Below are positions 33,451 through 42,045 of a stretch of 64,000 bases of DNA, in pieces. Position 1 is the first letter of the stretch, and each line of letters opens with the position of its first letter. The notes under the pieces are model-generated. The model saw only the letters and a list, made by a program, of their open reading frames with translations. It did no database searches and had not been told where the DNA came from. The stretch comes from Desmodus rotundus (Eukaryota > Chordata > Mammalia > Chiroptera > Phyllostomidae): assembly GCF_022682495.2 (NCBI RefSeq), contig NC_071392.1:57189459-57253458 (forward strand), in the 5' to 3' direction. The position numbers and the translations under genes are program-made.

Positions 33451-34510
33451 AATGGAAGCATATACCATATTCATGGACAGGAAGAATTTACATCATTAAA
33501 ATATCCATACCACCCAAAACAATCTACAAATTCAATGCAATTCCAATCCAGATACCAGTGGTGTATCTGGATTTATTCTACTTCACAAAAGTAGAATATT
33601 CTACTTTTGTGAAGTAGAATAAATATTGCAAAAACTTATATGGGACCACAAAAGACCTTCAATAGCAACAGCAGTCTTGAGAAAGAAGAATAAAGTTGGA
33701 GGAATCACACTACCTAATATCCAACTATACTATAAGCCTTTAGTAATCTAAACAACATAGTACTGCCATAAAAATAGTCTTATAGATCAATGGAGCAGAA
33801 TAGGAAACCCCAAAATAAACCCATACGTTTTTAGTCAATTAATATTTGACAGAAGATGAAAAAACATACAAGGAAACTAAGATGGTCAATTAAATAAATG
33901 GTGTTGGAAAAATTGGATAGATACCTCCAAAAATATGAAACTAGACCACATTCTTATGGTACACATACAAAAAAACTCAAAATGGATTAAATACTTACAT
34001 GTTAGACTTAAAACCATAAAAATATTTGAAGAAAACATATGCAGTAAAATTTTAGATACTTCTCGTAGAAGTATTTTTTCTAATATATTTCCTCAGGCAA
34101 GGAGAAAAAATAAAAAATAAATGAATTGGACTACATTAAACTAGACAGTTTTTGCACCGCAAAGGAGTCCACGCACCAAATGGGAAAACATATTCACTGA
34201 TAAATTTGATAAGGAATTAATGTCAAAAATTTATAAAGAAATTATAAAACTTAACACCAAAGAGACAATCCAATGAAAAAATGTTCAAAGGACCTGAAAT
34301 AAGCCATCCAGAGAAAGATAAGTACCATATTATTTTACTTATGTGTGGAATCTCATGAACATACTGAACTAACTAGCAAAAAGCAATAGACTCTTAGAGA
34401 GCAAGCTGACAGTTCTGGGGTGCCAGTAATTTGAAGGGTGGAAGGATAAAAAAGAAGAGTTCATTTTTTTTGTATTTGTTTCAAATCTATTACCAGCTCA
34501 GAATAAAAAA
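33451..34510 (+). pseudogene. L1-D ORF2 C-terminal remnant
   Basis: The sequence continues ORF2 from WKHIPYSWTGRI-type coding (GGAAGCATATACCATATTCA), through a region encoding WCWKNWIDTSKNMKLDHILM (about 33900-33950), to the DKELMSKIYKEI part (about 34205). Many frameshifts are present. A 20-bp palindrome-like repeat (TTCTACTTCACAAAAGTAGA, then its complement) at about 33577-33621 disrupts it. Confidence 0.78.
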
Positions 34511-34900
34511 AAAGAAACATGTATTTATTAAAAATTATGATGCTTTTTTATGGAAATTTTATTCTATTTTGGGAAAAGAATTGTAAGTACATATTATTTA
34601 TATACTTTGTAAACAAATGAAGGTCAATCGAAGCATGCTCTTTGGTAGATTTATTGGCTATGTATCCCTGTATCCATTATTAAATTGTTTTCGTCTTTCT
34701 TTATGCAAATTATCCCCAAGAGAATAAAAGCGGGCAGGCATTTATCATGGGATGCAAATGAACACATATTTAATGAAATTGACTTGGTAGAAACCCTTGT
34801 ATTCACCAGCTTGCTATGCTTGGACAGGCCCTGCCAACCTCATGTTCCCAATGCAATCTCGCATGTGTAATGGTTAGTGAATTTATGAATGAATAGGAAA
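34511..34900. other. Low-copy sequence
   Basis: AT-rich with no recognised feature. It is the unique spacer between L1-D and HAL1-D. Confidence 0.4.
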
Positions 34901-34915
34901 GGCATATGATCTTTT
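34901..34915. repeat. TSD of HAL1-D, left copy
   Basis: GGCATATGATCTTTT, identical to 36742-36756. Confidence 0.93.
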
Positions 34916-34985
34916 TTAAAAAAATATATTTATTGATTATGCTATTACAGTTGTCCCATTTTCCCCCCCACTCCACTCCATCCTG

Positions 34986-35003
34986 CCCACCCCCCTCCCT
35001 CCC
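34986..35003 (-). promoter_or_regulatory. G-quadruplex motif in HAL1-D 3' UTR
   Basis: The minus strand reads GGGAGGGAGGGGGGTGGG, as in HAL1-A and HAL1-C. Confidence 0.75.
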
Positions 35004-35285
35004 ACATTCCCCCCCATAGTTCATGTCCATGGGTCATACTTATAAGTTCTTTGGCTTCTACATTTCCTACACTATTTTTACCCTCCCCCTGTCTATTTTC
35101 CACCTATCATCTATGCTACTTATTCTCTGTACCTTTACCCCCCTCTCCCCCTCCCACTCCCTTATTGACAACCCTCATGTTCTAGTTGTTTGCCTAGTTT
35201 GCTCTCGTTTTTGTTTTATGTGTGGTCGTTAATAACTGTGAGTTTGCTGTCATTTTTACTGTTCCTATTTTTGATCTTCTTTTTC

Positions 35286-35981
35286 TTAGGTAACTCCCTT
35301 TAACATTTCATATAATAAGGGCTTGGTGATGATGAGCTTCTTTAACTTGACCTTATCTGAGAAGCACTTTATCTTCCCTTCCATTCTAAATGATAGCTTT
35401 GCTGGATACAGTAATCTTGGATGTAGGTCCTTGCGTTTAATCTTGGGTAATGTAATTATGATGTGCCTTGGTGTGTTCCTCCTTGGGTCCAGCTTCTTTG
35501 GGACTCTCTGAGCTTCCTGGACTTCCCGGAAGTCTATTTCCTTTGCCAGATTGGGGAAGTTCTCCATTATTTGTTCAAATAAGTTTTCAATTTTTTGTTC
35601 TTCCTCTTCTCCTTCTGGCACCCCTATAATTCGGATGTTGGAACGTTTCAAGGTGTCCTGGAGGTTCCTAAGCCTCTCCTCATTTTTCCAAGTTCTTGTT
35701 TCTTCATTCTTTTCTGGTTGGATGTTTGTTTCTTCCTTCTGGTCCATACCATTGATTTGAATCCCAGTTTCCTTCTCATCACTATTGGTTCCCTGTACAT
35801 TTTCCTTTGTTTCTCTTAGCATAGGCCTCATTTTTTCATCTGTTTTTCGAACAGATTCAACCAAGTCTGTGAGCATATTGATAACCAGTGCTTTGAACTG
35901 TGCATCCGATAGGTTGGCTATCTCTTCCTCGCTTAGTTGTATTTTTTCTGGAGCTTTGAAGTGTTCTGTCATTTGGGCCAT
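35286..35981 (-). CDS. HAL1-D ORF1p-like protein, intact frame (231 aa)
   Basis: It is identical to the HAL1-C protein except for one residue (Arg in place of Lys at 168, in DPRRNT). It has the same start, the same RRM-like core, the same 47-residue loss in the C-terminal domain and the same IMENF indel state. The intact frame in two independent insertions suggests that the source element also had an intact frame. Function by family: a cytoplasmic RNA-binding chaperone of L1-type ribonucleoproteins. Whether this truncated form acts in retrotransposition is not known. Confidence 0.82.
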   Translation of the reverse strand: MAQMTEHFKAPEKIQLSEEEIANLSDAQFKALVINMLTDLVESVRKTDEKMRPMLRETKENVQGTNSDEKETGIQINGMDQKEETNIQPEKNEETRTWKNEERLRNLQDTLKRSNIRIIGVPEGEEEEQKIENLFEQIMENFPNLAKEIDFREVQEAQRVPKKLDPRRNTPRHIIITLPKIKRKDLHPRLLYPAKLSFRMEGKIKCFSDKVKLKKLIITKPLLYEMLKGVT

Positions 35982-36719
35982 TTTTGTTTGTTTGTTTGTC
36001 TTGGCACGTCTGTTACTTTAAGGGGCGGAGCCTTAGGTGTTCACAGGGGCGGGGTAATGCTGGTTGCTGCGAGCTGTGAGGCTGTATGTGAGGGAGGGGC
36101 CGAGAGGGAGCAATGGCTCCCGCCTCACTCTCCTCCAGATTTCAATCTTTCACTCCGATACCCACAATCAAGCTGGGCCACTCTGGTGCTGGTTCCCGAG
36201 TAAGTGGGCCTGTGCACACTCTAGGCCCCTGTGGGTCTGTCCAACAACCTCTCCTGTGAGGCTGGGAGTCTCTCCTGCTGCCGCCCAACCCCCAGGGGCG
36301 CTTTCAATCAGAGGTTTGAGGCTTTATTTCCCGGAGCTGGAGCCCTGGGCTGCGTGGTCTGCTTTGCTGCCCGCCGTTAGTCCCGTTTATCTGTGGGCGA
36401 ATGTGGTGCCGCAGGGTGCTACCCGCTGCTCTGCCTGCCCAGCTCTCCGCCACTCCGAGTCGGGCCCTCTGGGTTTATCTGTGCAAATGTGGGGCCGCAG
36501 GGTCTGCTAGTGCTATGACTGCCTGCGCCATTTGTCCCACAGTCCGCCAGTCTCAGTCCCGCCATAGCCAGGTGAGTCCTCTCCACCCTGGTGCCCGTCT
36601 CCGCCCCTCCTACCAGTCTGGATGAATGTTTATTTTCTATTTTCTTGGTGTTGGTCCCCCTTGCTGTTCGATCCTCTGTCAGTTCTGGTTGTGCGAGGAG
36701 GCGCAGTGTGTCTGCCTAT

Positions 36720-36732
36720 GCCGCCATCTTGG
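36720..36732 (-). promoter_or_regulatory. YY1-like motif at HAL1-D 5' end
   Basis: The minus strand reads CCAAGATGGCGGC, about 10 bp from the element start. HAL1-C has GATGACGGC here, so its copy of the motif is damaged. Confidence 0.6.
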
Positions 36733-36741
36733 TTCCTCCCT

Positions 36742-36756
36742 GGCATATGATCTTTT
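36742..36756. repeat. TSD of HAL1-D, right copy
   Basis: GGCATATGATCTTTT, identical to 34901-34915. Confidence 0.93.
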
Positions 36757-37549
36757 ATTCATGAATGAAGCAGCTTGAACTGGCAAGGAACTACATTTCA
36801 CTTTTTCTCTTTCTTGTTTACCTGTTTAGTAATTTGGAATGAATGCTATCATGGCTGGACAGGAAGAAAATCAGCAGCTGTAGTTGAATGCATAGGAGCA
36901 TTTAATTAAGGAAAATAAATTGTATCAATTTTGAATGCTAATAAAAAGATAGAAGATTATAAAGGCTTTTAAAAATTACTTTGTAACAAAATTATAAAAG
37001 AAACATAACAAAATTCTAATACTTGAAAGACCATTAAAGAAAAAATATTCATTATAATACTCCACCATTTTAGTGCACTTTCTTTCAGCCTGAAGCCAGA
37101 ATCTTTGTCACCCTCATAATCCCAGAATTTCTCAGGTATCTTAGCCAGAGCAGGACCTCAATAAATGTTCACTGAAGTACATGAAAGAATTATGGGTTGT
37201 TCTCCAGCCATTCTTTATTTTCTTGCCTTTCTTAGTGGTCAGTATTGCTCAATGGTTACTTATTTTACCTTGTACTTATTGAAAGATAAAATTAATAAAT
37301 AAAATTTATAGTAAATATAATTTCTGACAATGAAATGAAAGTAATATATATTTCAGCAGTAACACAATTGTAACATCAAGGAGATGTGTAAAGCTATGTA
37401 TTTCTAAGTTTGGTTCAATTAGCATCAAAAAGGTACATTAACCTAGTAGACCAACACAAGTGAGTACATATATTAACAAGTACTAATTCATAACTTAATG
37501 ATTCATTCTGGAAACCATTTGTGGCACTCCTTAATACTGTCATTATGTC
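36757..37549. other. Low-copy AT-rich sequence
   Basis: I recognise no gene. A short stretch at about 37140-37190 (GACCTCAATAAATGTTCACT) resembles an L2 3' end but is too short to call. Confidence 0.35.
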
Positions 37550-37885
37550 CAGCTCTCTATCTTCTAGGCATGTGGTAGGATTGTACTTTCCTGCATACTG
37601 AAGTTAGAAATGGTCACGTGACTTTCACTGCCCAATGGAATATGAGTGAAGGTGATATGTGTTACCTCTACATTAATGTTTATGAGGACATTCACCATAT
37701 TCTCTTTCCACACAAAGGTGACATAGGTGACATATACATCCATCAGTATATGTTCCTGATAACAGACCTCCCTACCAACTGAGATTTGACATGTGATTCA
37801 GGAAGAAAATTTTGTTGGATTAAGCCAGTGAGATCTGGTGGTTTATGTTACCACAGTGTGATTTAGCCTGTCCTGACTGTTACAC
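37550..37885 (+). mobile_element. MaLR (MLT1-like) solo LTR, ancient endogenous retroelement
   Basis: It shows the typical order GTCACGTGACTTTCACTGCC, then CAATGGAATATGAGTGAAGG, and near the end GGATTAAGCCAGTGAGATCT and GGTTTATGTTACC. These match the MLT1 group of ERVL-MaLR LTRs. No internal coding region is attached. It is old and diverged, and its ends are approximate. Confidence 0.62.
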
Positions 37886-38090
37886 GTTTATTCACAAACC
37901 TGGGCATTGTGCTAGGCATAGTGGAAACCAATACTAATAAAATACGCACTTTTACTTAAAGGGTTTAATCAACATAGGAGAGAAAATGCACAGGAAGTAC
38001 CATTTGATCTGTAAGTACAATAAGTCAGTCAAATTTTTTATAGAATGCATTAAAAGTTATGGGAAGTATTGCTTCAGGTGCAATGGTTTA

Positions 38091-38105
38091 AATTAAACTT
38101 CTTTA
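38091..38105. repeat. TSD of HAL1-E, left copy
   Basis: AATTAAACTTCTTTA, identical to 40897-40911. Confidence 0.9.
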
Positions 38106-38410
38106 AGATGTCCTGGAGGTACCAAAGCCTCTCCTCATTTTTCTGAATTCTTGTTTCTTTATTCTTTTCTGGTTGGATGTTTCTTTCTTCTTTCTGGTCC
38201 ACACCATTGATTTGAGTCCCAGTTTCCTTCCCATCACTATTGGTTCACTGTATATTTTCCTTTGTTTCTCTTAGCATAGCCTTCATTTTTTCATCTAATT
38301 TGTGACCAAATTCAAGCAATTCTGTGAGCATCCTGATTACCAGTGTTTCGAACTGTGCATCTGATAGGTTGGCTATCTGTTCGCTGCTTAGTTGAATTAT
38401 TTCTGGAGCT

Positions 38411-38975
38411 TTGATCTGTTCTTTTATTTGGCCATTTTTTTTTTTTTTGTCTCAGCGCACCTGTTACATAAAGGGGTGGAGCCTTAGGTGCTCACTAGGG
38501 GTGCCAGAAGGAGAAGAGGAAGAACAAAACATTGAAAATTTATTTGAACAAATAATGAAGGAGAACTTCCTTAATCTGTCAAAGGAAATAGACTTCCAGG
38601 AAGTCCAGGAAGCTTAGGGAGTCCCAAGGAAGCTGGACCCAAGGAGGAACACACCAAGGCACATCATAATTACATTCCTAAGATTAAACAGAGGGAGAGA
38701 ATCTTAGAAGCAGCAAGAGATAAGGACACAGTTACCCACAAAGGAGTTCCCATAAGACTGTCAGCTGATTTCTCCAAAGAGACCTTACAGGCAAGAAGGG
38801 GCTGGCAATAAGTATTCCAAGTCATGAAAGGCAAGGACCTACATCCAAGGTTACTGTATCCAGCAAAGCTATCATTTAGAATGGAAGGGCAGATAAAGTG
38901 CTTCTCAGATAAGGTCAAGTTAAAGGAATTCATCATCACCAAGCCCTTATTATATGAAATGTGAAAGGGATTTAT
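38411..38975 (+). pseudogene. HAL1-E ORF1 remnant, split by inversion
   Basis: The plus-strand part encodes GVPEGEEEEQNIENLFEQIM, then the RRM end, the ERILEAAR-type C-terminal domain and the YPAKLSFRMEGQIKC region near 38850-38900. It ends in a stop at about 38965. Frameshifts occur near 38615 and 38670, and a stop lies in GWQ-stop (about 38808). The N-terminal half lies inverted at 38130-38430 on the minus strand. It is non-functional. Confidence 0.82.
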
Positions 38976-39032
38976 CTAAGAAAAAGAAGATTAAAAATAT
39001 GAACAGTAAAAATGACAGCAAACTCACAGTTA

Positions 39033-40549
39033 TTTTTTTAAAATTTTTATTGTTATTCAGTTAGAGTTGTACGCCTTTTCTCCCGATCCCTCCACCCCAC
39101 CCCAGCCAATCCCACCTCCCTCCCCCACCTCCACCCTCCCCCTTGATTTTGTCCATGGGTCCTTTATGGTAGTTCCTGTAATCCCCTCTTCCCACTGTCC
39201 CCCTCCCCCAGTCCCCTCTGGCTATTGTTAGATTGTTCTTAACTTCAATGTCTCTGGTTATATTTTGTTTCCTTTTTTCTTCTATTGCTTATGTTCCAGT
39301 TAAAGGTGAGATGATATGGTATTTGTCCCACACCGCCTGGTTTATTTCACTTAGCATAATGCTCTCCAGTTCCATCCATGGTGTTGCAAAGGGTATAAGC
39401 TCCTTTTTTCTCTCTGCTGCCTAGAATTCCATTGTGTAAATATACCATAGTTTTTGGATCCACTCGTTTGCTGATGGGCACTTAGGTTGCTTCCAGTACT
39501 TGGCTATTGTAAATTGTGCTGCTATGAACATTGGGGTGCACAGGTTCTTTTGGACTGGTGTTTCAGGGTTCTTAGGGTATAATCCCAGCAGCAGAATTGG
39601 TGAGTCAAAGGGCAGTTCCATTTTTAGTTTTCTAAGGAAATTCCATACTGTTTTCCACAGTGGGCGCACCAGTCTGCATTCCCACCAACAGTGCACTAGG
39701 GTCGGTCCCCTTTTCTCCTCATCCTCTCCAACATTTGTTTGTGGATTTGTTTATGTTGGCCACTCTGACTGGTGTCAGATGGTACCTCACTGTGGTTTCA
39801 ATTTTCATCTCTCTGATGGCTAGTGATGCTGAGCATCTTTTCCTATGTCTTTGGGCCCTGTGTATGTCTTCCTTGGAGAAGTGTCTGTTCAAGTCCTTTG
39901 CCCATTTTTTAATTGGGTTGTTTGTCTTCCTGGAGTGGAGTCATGTGAGTTCTTTATATATTTTGGAGATCAGGCCCTTTTTGGAGGTATCATTAGCAAA
40001 TATGTTTTCCCATACTGTTTGTTCTCTTTGTAATTTGGTGCTGTTTTCTTTAGCCATGCAGAAGCTTTTTTTTTGATGAGGTCCCATTTGTTTATTCTTT
40101 CCTTTATGTACCTTGCTTTAGGGGACATGTCTGTGAGGATGTTGCTGCATGGAATGTCTGAGACTTTCCTGCCAATGTTTTCCTCAAGGACTTTTATGGT
40201 GTTACGACTTATATTTAAGTCTTTTATCCATCTTGAGTTTATTTTCGTGTATGGCGTAAGTTGGTGATCGAGTTTCATTTTTTTGCACGTAGCTGTCCAG
40301 ATCTCCCAACACCATCTGTTGAAGAGGCTGTTTTTGCTCCATTTTATGCTCCTGCCTCCTTTGTCAAATATTAATTGACCATAGAGACTTGAATTTCTTT
40401 CTGGGCTCTCTGTTCTGTTTCATTGTTCTATGTGCCTGTTTTTATGCCAGTACCAAGCAGTTTTGATTACAGTGGCCTTGTAATACAGTTTGATATCAGG
40501 TATTGTGATCCCTCCTGCTTTGTTCTTCTTTCTCAAAATTGCTGCACCT
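39033..40549 (-). mobile_element. 5'-truncated L1 inserted in HAL1-E 3' UTR
   Basis: The plus strand starts with a T-rich tract and a C-rich 3' UTR complement (to about 39230). It then has ORF2 C-terminal sequence: open minus frames at 39421-39696 ([13 protein letters not shown]) and 39970-40278 ([20 protein letters not shown]). It stops at CAAAATTGCTGCACC. The target duplication is at most about 4 bp (TATT). It is closely related to L1-C. Confidence 0.87.
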
Positions 40550-40896
40550 ATTAACAACCACACCTAAAACAAAAACAAAAGCAAACTAAGAAAACAACTA
40601 GAACAGAAACACAGAAATGGAGATCACATGAAGGGTTATCAATAGGAGAATGGGAGGGGGAGAGAGGGGCGAAAGGTAGATAGAATAAGTAGCATAAGTG
40701 ATAGGTGGAAAATAGGGGAGAGTAAGAATAGTGTCGGAAATGTGGAAGCCAAAGAACTTAAAAGTATGACCCATGCACATGAACTATAGGGGGAGAATGT
40801 GGGAGGGAGGAGGTGGGCAGGATGGAGTGAAGTGAAGTGGGGGAAATGGGACAACTGTAATAGCATAATCAATAAATGTATCTTAAAAAATAAATT

Positions 40897-40911
40897 AATT
40901 AAACTTCTTTA
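40897..40911. repeat. TSD of HAL1-E, right copy
   Basis: AATTAAACTTCTTTA, identical to 38091-38105. Confidence 0.9.
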
Positions 40912-41274
40912 GTAAACTTCAGAGATTTCATAGTTGAAAATTATTTCTTTCCAGTGGTTTCTATCAAAGACTCAGAAAATTATCAACAGATTTATTTTTC
41001 TGGCTGAATTATTTAAAACCAGAGTAGGGAAAAATTTTAAAAATGTTTTCATATTTGCTATATAATTTTCTTTGAGTAGACTATTAAACTAATAATTTTG
41101 ATTTATTTTGATATGAAACCATTACCCTACTCTCAAGGTAATAAATCATGCAGTGAATTACTCTGCCACTGGGTTTACTTTTCTAAGAATAGAATTCATA
41201 TGTTGCTTTCAAAATTAAATTCACTCACATCCACAGAAATGTAGAACAGAGATTTTGCCCTTAGTCTGTCTGAG
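40912..41274. other. Low-copy AT-rich sequence
   Basis: No recognised feature. Confidence 0.4.
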
Positions 41275-41465
41275 TCTTTGCTCCTACACAGATGAGATGT
41301 GAAGTCTTAGAATAGTAACTTTATGTCTCAGAGCTTTAGTTTTCCTATCTATGCAGTGGAAGAAAAAAGCTCTTTGAAGCTTATGGTGAGAGTTTGAGCT
41401 AAGTCAGGAAAACCTTTGTGCATAGTGCTTCATTTATCGTAGTCACTCCAGAAATATTCACTAAA
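41275..41465 (-). repeat. MIR-like SINE, diverged
   Basis: The order CTCAGAGCTTTAGTTTTCCT, then ATCTATGCAGTGG, then CATAGTGCTTCATTTATCGT is consistent with reverse-strand MIR. Confidence 0.4.
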
Positions 41466-42045
41466 TTTTACTAATTAGTATTATTCATTACATATTATTT
41501 CAATAGCCACATTATTTACCAGTGTTCATTTTTTATTAATTAATTTTTATTTTCATTTAATCTTTTTTTCTTCCATATTACTTTACTTTGTTTGGATGGT
41601 GGCACATCATGGGTACAGGAGATGGAAGGATATTTTGTTTCTCCTCATGTGGGTTTCAGTCACTTGCTGCTTTGTTCCAGAGGCTGCTGTTATCCTTCTC
41701 TTCCTAGTTTCCTCTCCTTTCCTATCTCCTCCATCAATGTTGCTCCAACACAGCCCTGAAGAGACAGACATTTTTCCTTCTTTTTTATTAAATATTTTAT
41801 TGTTGTACTATTACAGTTGTCCCAGTATTTCCCCCTTTGTTCTCCTATGCCCATCCCCGCCCTGCTTCCCCAGTCAATCACCAACCTGTTGTCCCTGCCC
41901 ATGGGTCACTCATACATGTTCCTTGTCTAGACCCTTCCCCTTCTTTCCACCCTTATCATCACATTCCCATCCCTCTGGTTACTGTTAGTTTGCTCTTTAT
42001 TACAATGTCTCTGGTAATATTTTGCTTCCGTGTTTGTTTTGTTGA

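Larger units (their letters stand above)
30053..34510 (+). mobile_element. L1-D: old 5'-truncated L1, host to four nested insertions
   Basis: The host sequence is ORF2 from the mid reverse transcriptase (ATATTGGTACAATATCCACA, about 30098) to its C-terminal end and beyond. Removing four later insertions restores the order: L1 fragment 30379-30833 (minus), L1 fragment 30843-31005 (minus), VES SINE 31115-31322 (minus) and HAL1-C 31613-33438 (plus). The last part reads C-terminal ORF2 and fades near 34510. Heavy decay makes this the oldest layer in the stack. Confidence 0.82.
34916..36741 (-). mobile_element. HAL1-D: young full-length ORF1-only element, inverted relative to HAL1-C
   Basis: A perfect 15-bp TSD brackets exactly 1826 bp, the same length as HAL1-C. 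On the minus strand it has an intact YY1-like motif at the 5' end, a CpG-rich 5' UTR, an intact 231-codon ORF1, a 3' UTR with the same quadruplex motif, and an AATAAATATATTTTTTT terminus with only two to six A residues. It differs from HAL1-C at about ten to twelve sites by eye. The different TSDs show that C and D are separate insertions, not a tandem duplication. Confidence 0.94.
38106..40896 (+). mobile_element. HAL1-E: 5'-inverted (twin-primed) HAL1 carrying an L1 insertion
   Basis: A perfect 15-bp TSD encloses a composite. The segment 38106 to about 38498 is HAL1 5' UTR/ORF1 N-terminal sequence in minus orientation. From about 38499 the sequence switches to plus orientation at GGTGCCAGAAGGAGAAGAGG and runs through the ORF1 RRM and C-terminal domain into the 3' UTR. 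It is interrupted at 39033-40549 by an antisense L1 3' end, then resumes (ATTAACAACCACACC) to AATCAATAAATGTATC. Inversion of the 5' part with a correct 3' end is the signature of twin priming. ORF1 keeps the C-terminal domain segment (38690-38830) that HAL1-A, C and D lack. Confidence 0.88.

Noticed and set aside
35595..36203. Plus-strand open frames across HAL1-D (for example 35595-35819 and 35937-36203)
   Set aside because: They are mirror frames opposite ORF1 or in the GC-rich 5' UTR. They recur in every copy simply because the copies are homologous. Only the 5' UTR antisense frame is kept, as a low-certainty finding.
31613..36741. HAL1-C and HAL1-D as one segmental inverted duplication
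   Set aside because: Each has its own different TSD exactly at the element edges, and no flanking host sequence is duplicated.
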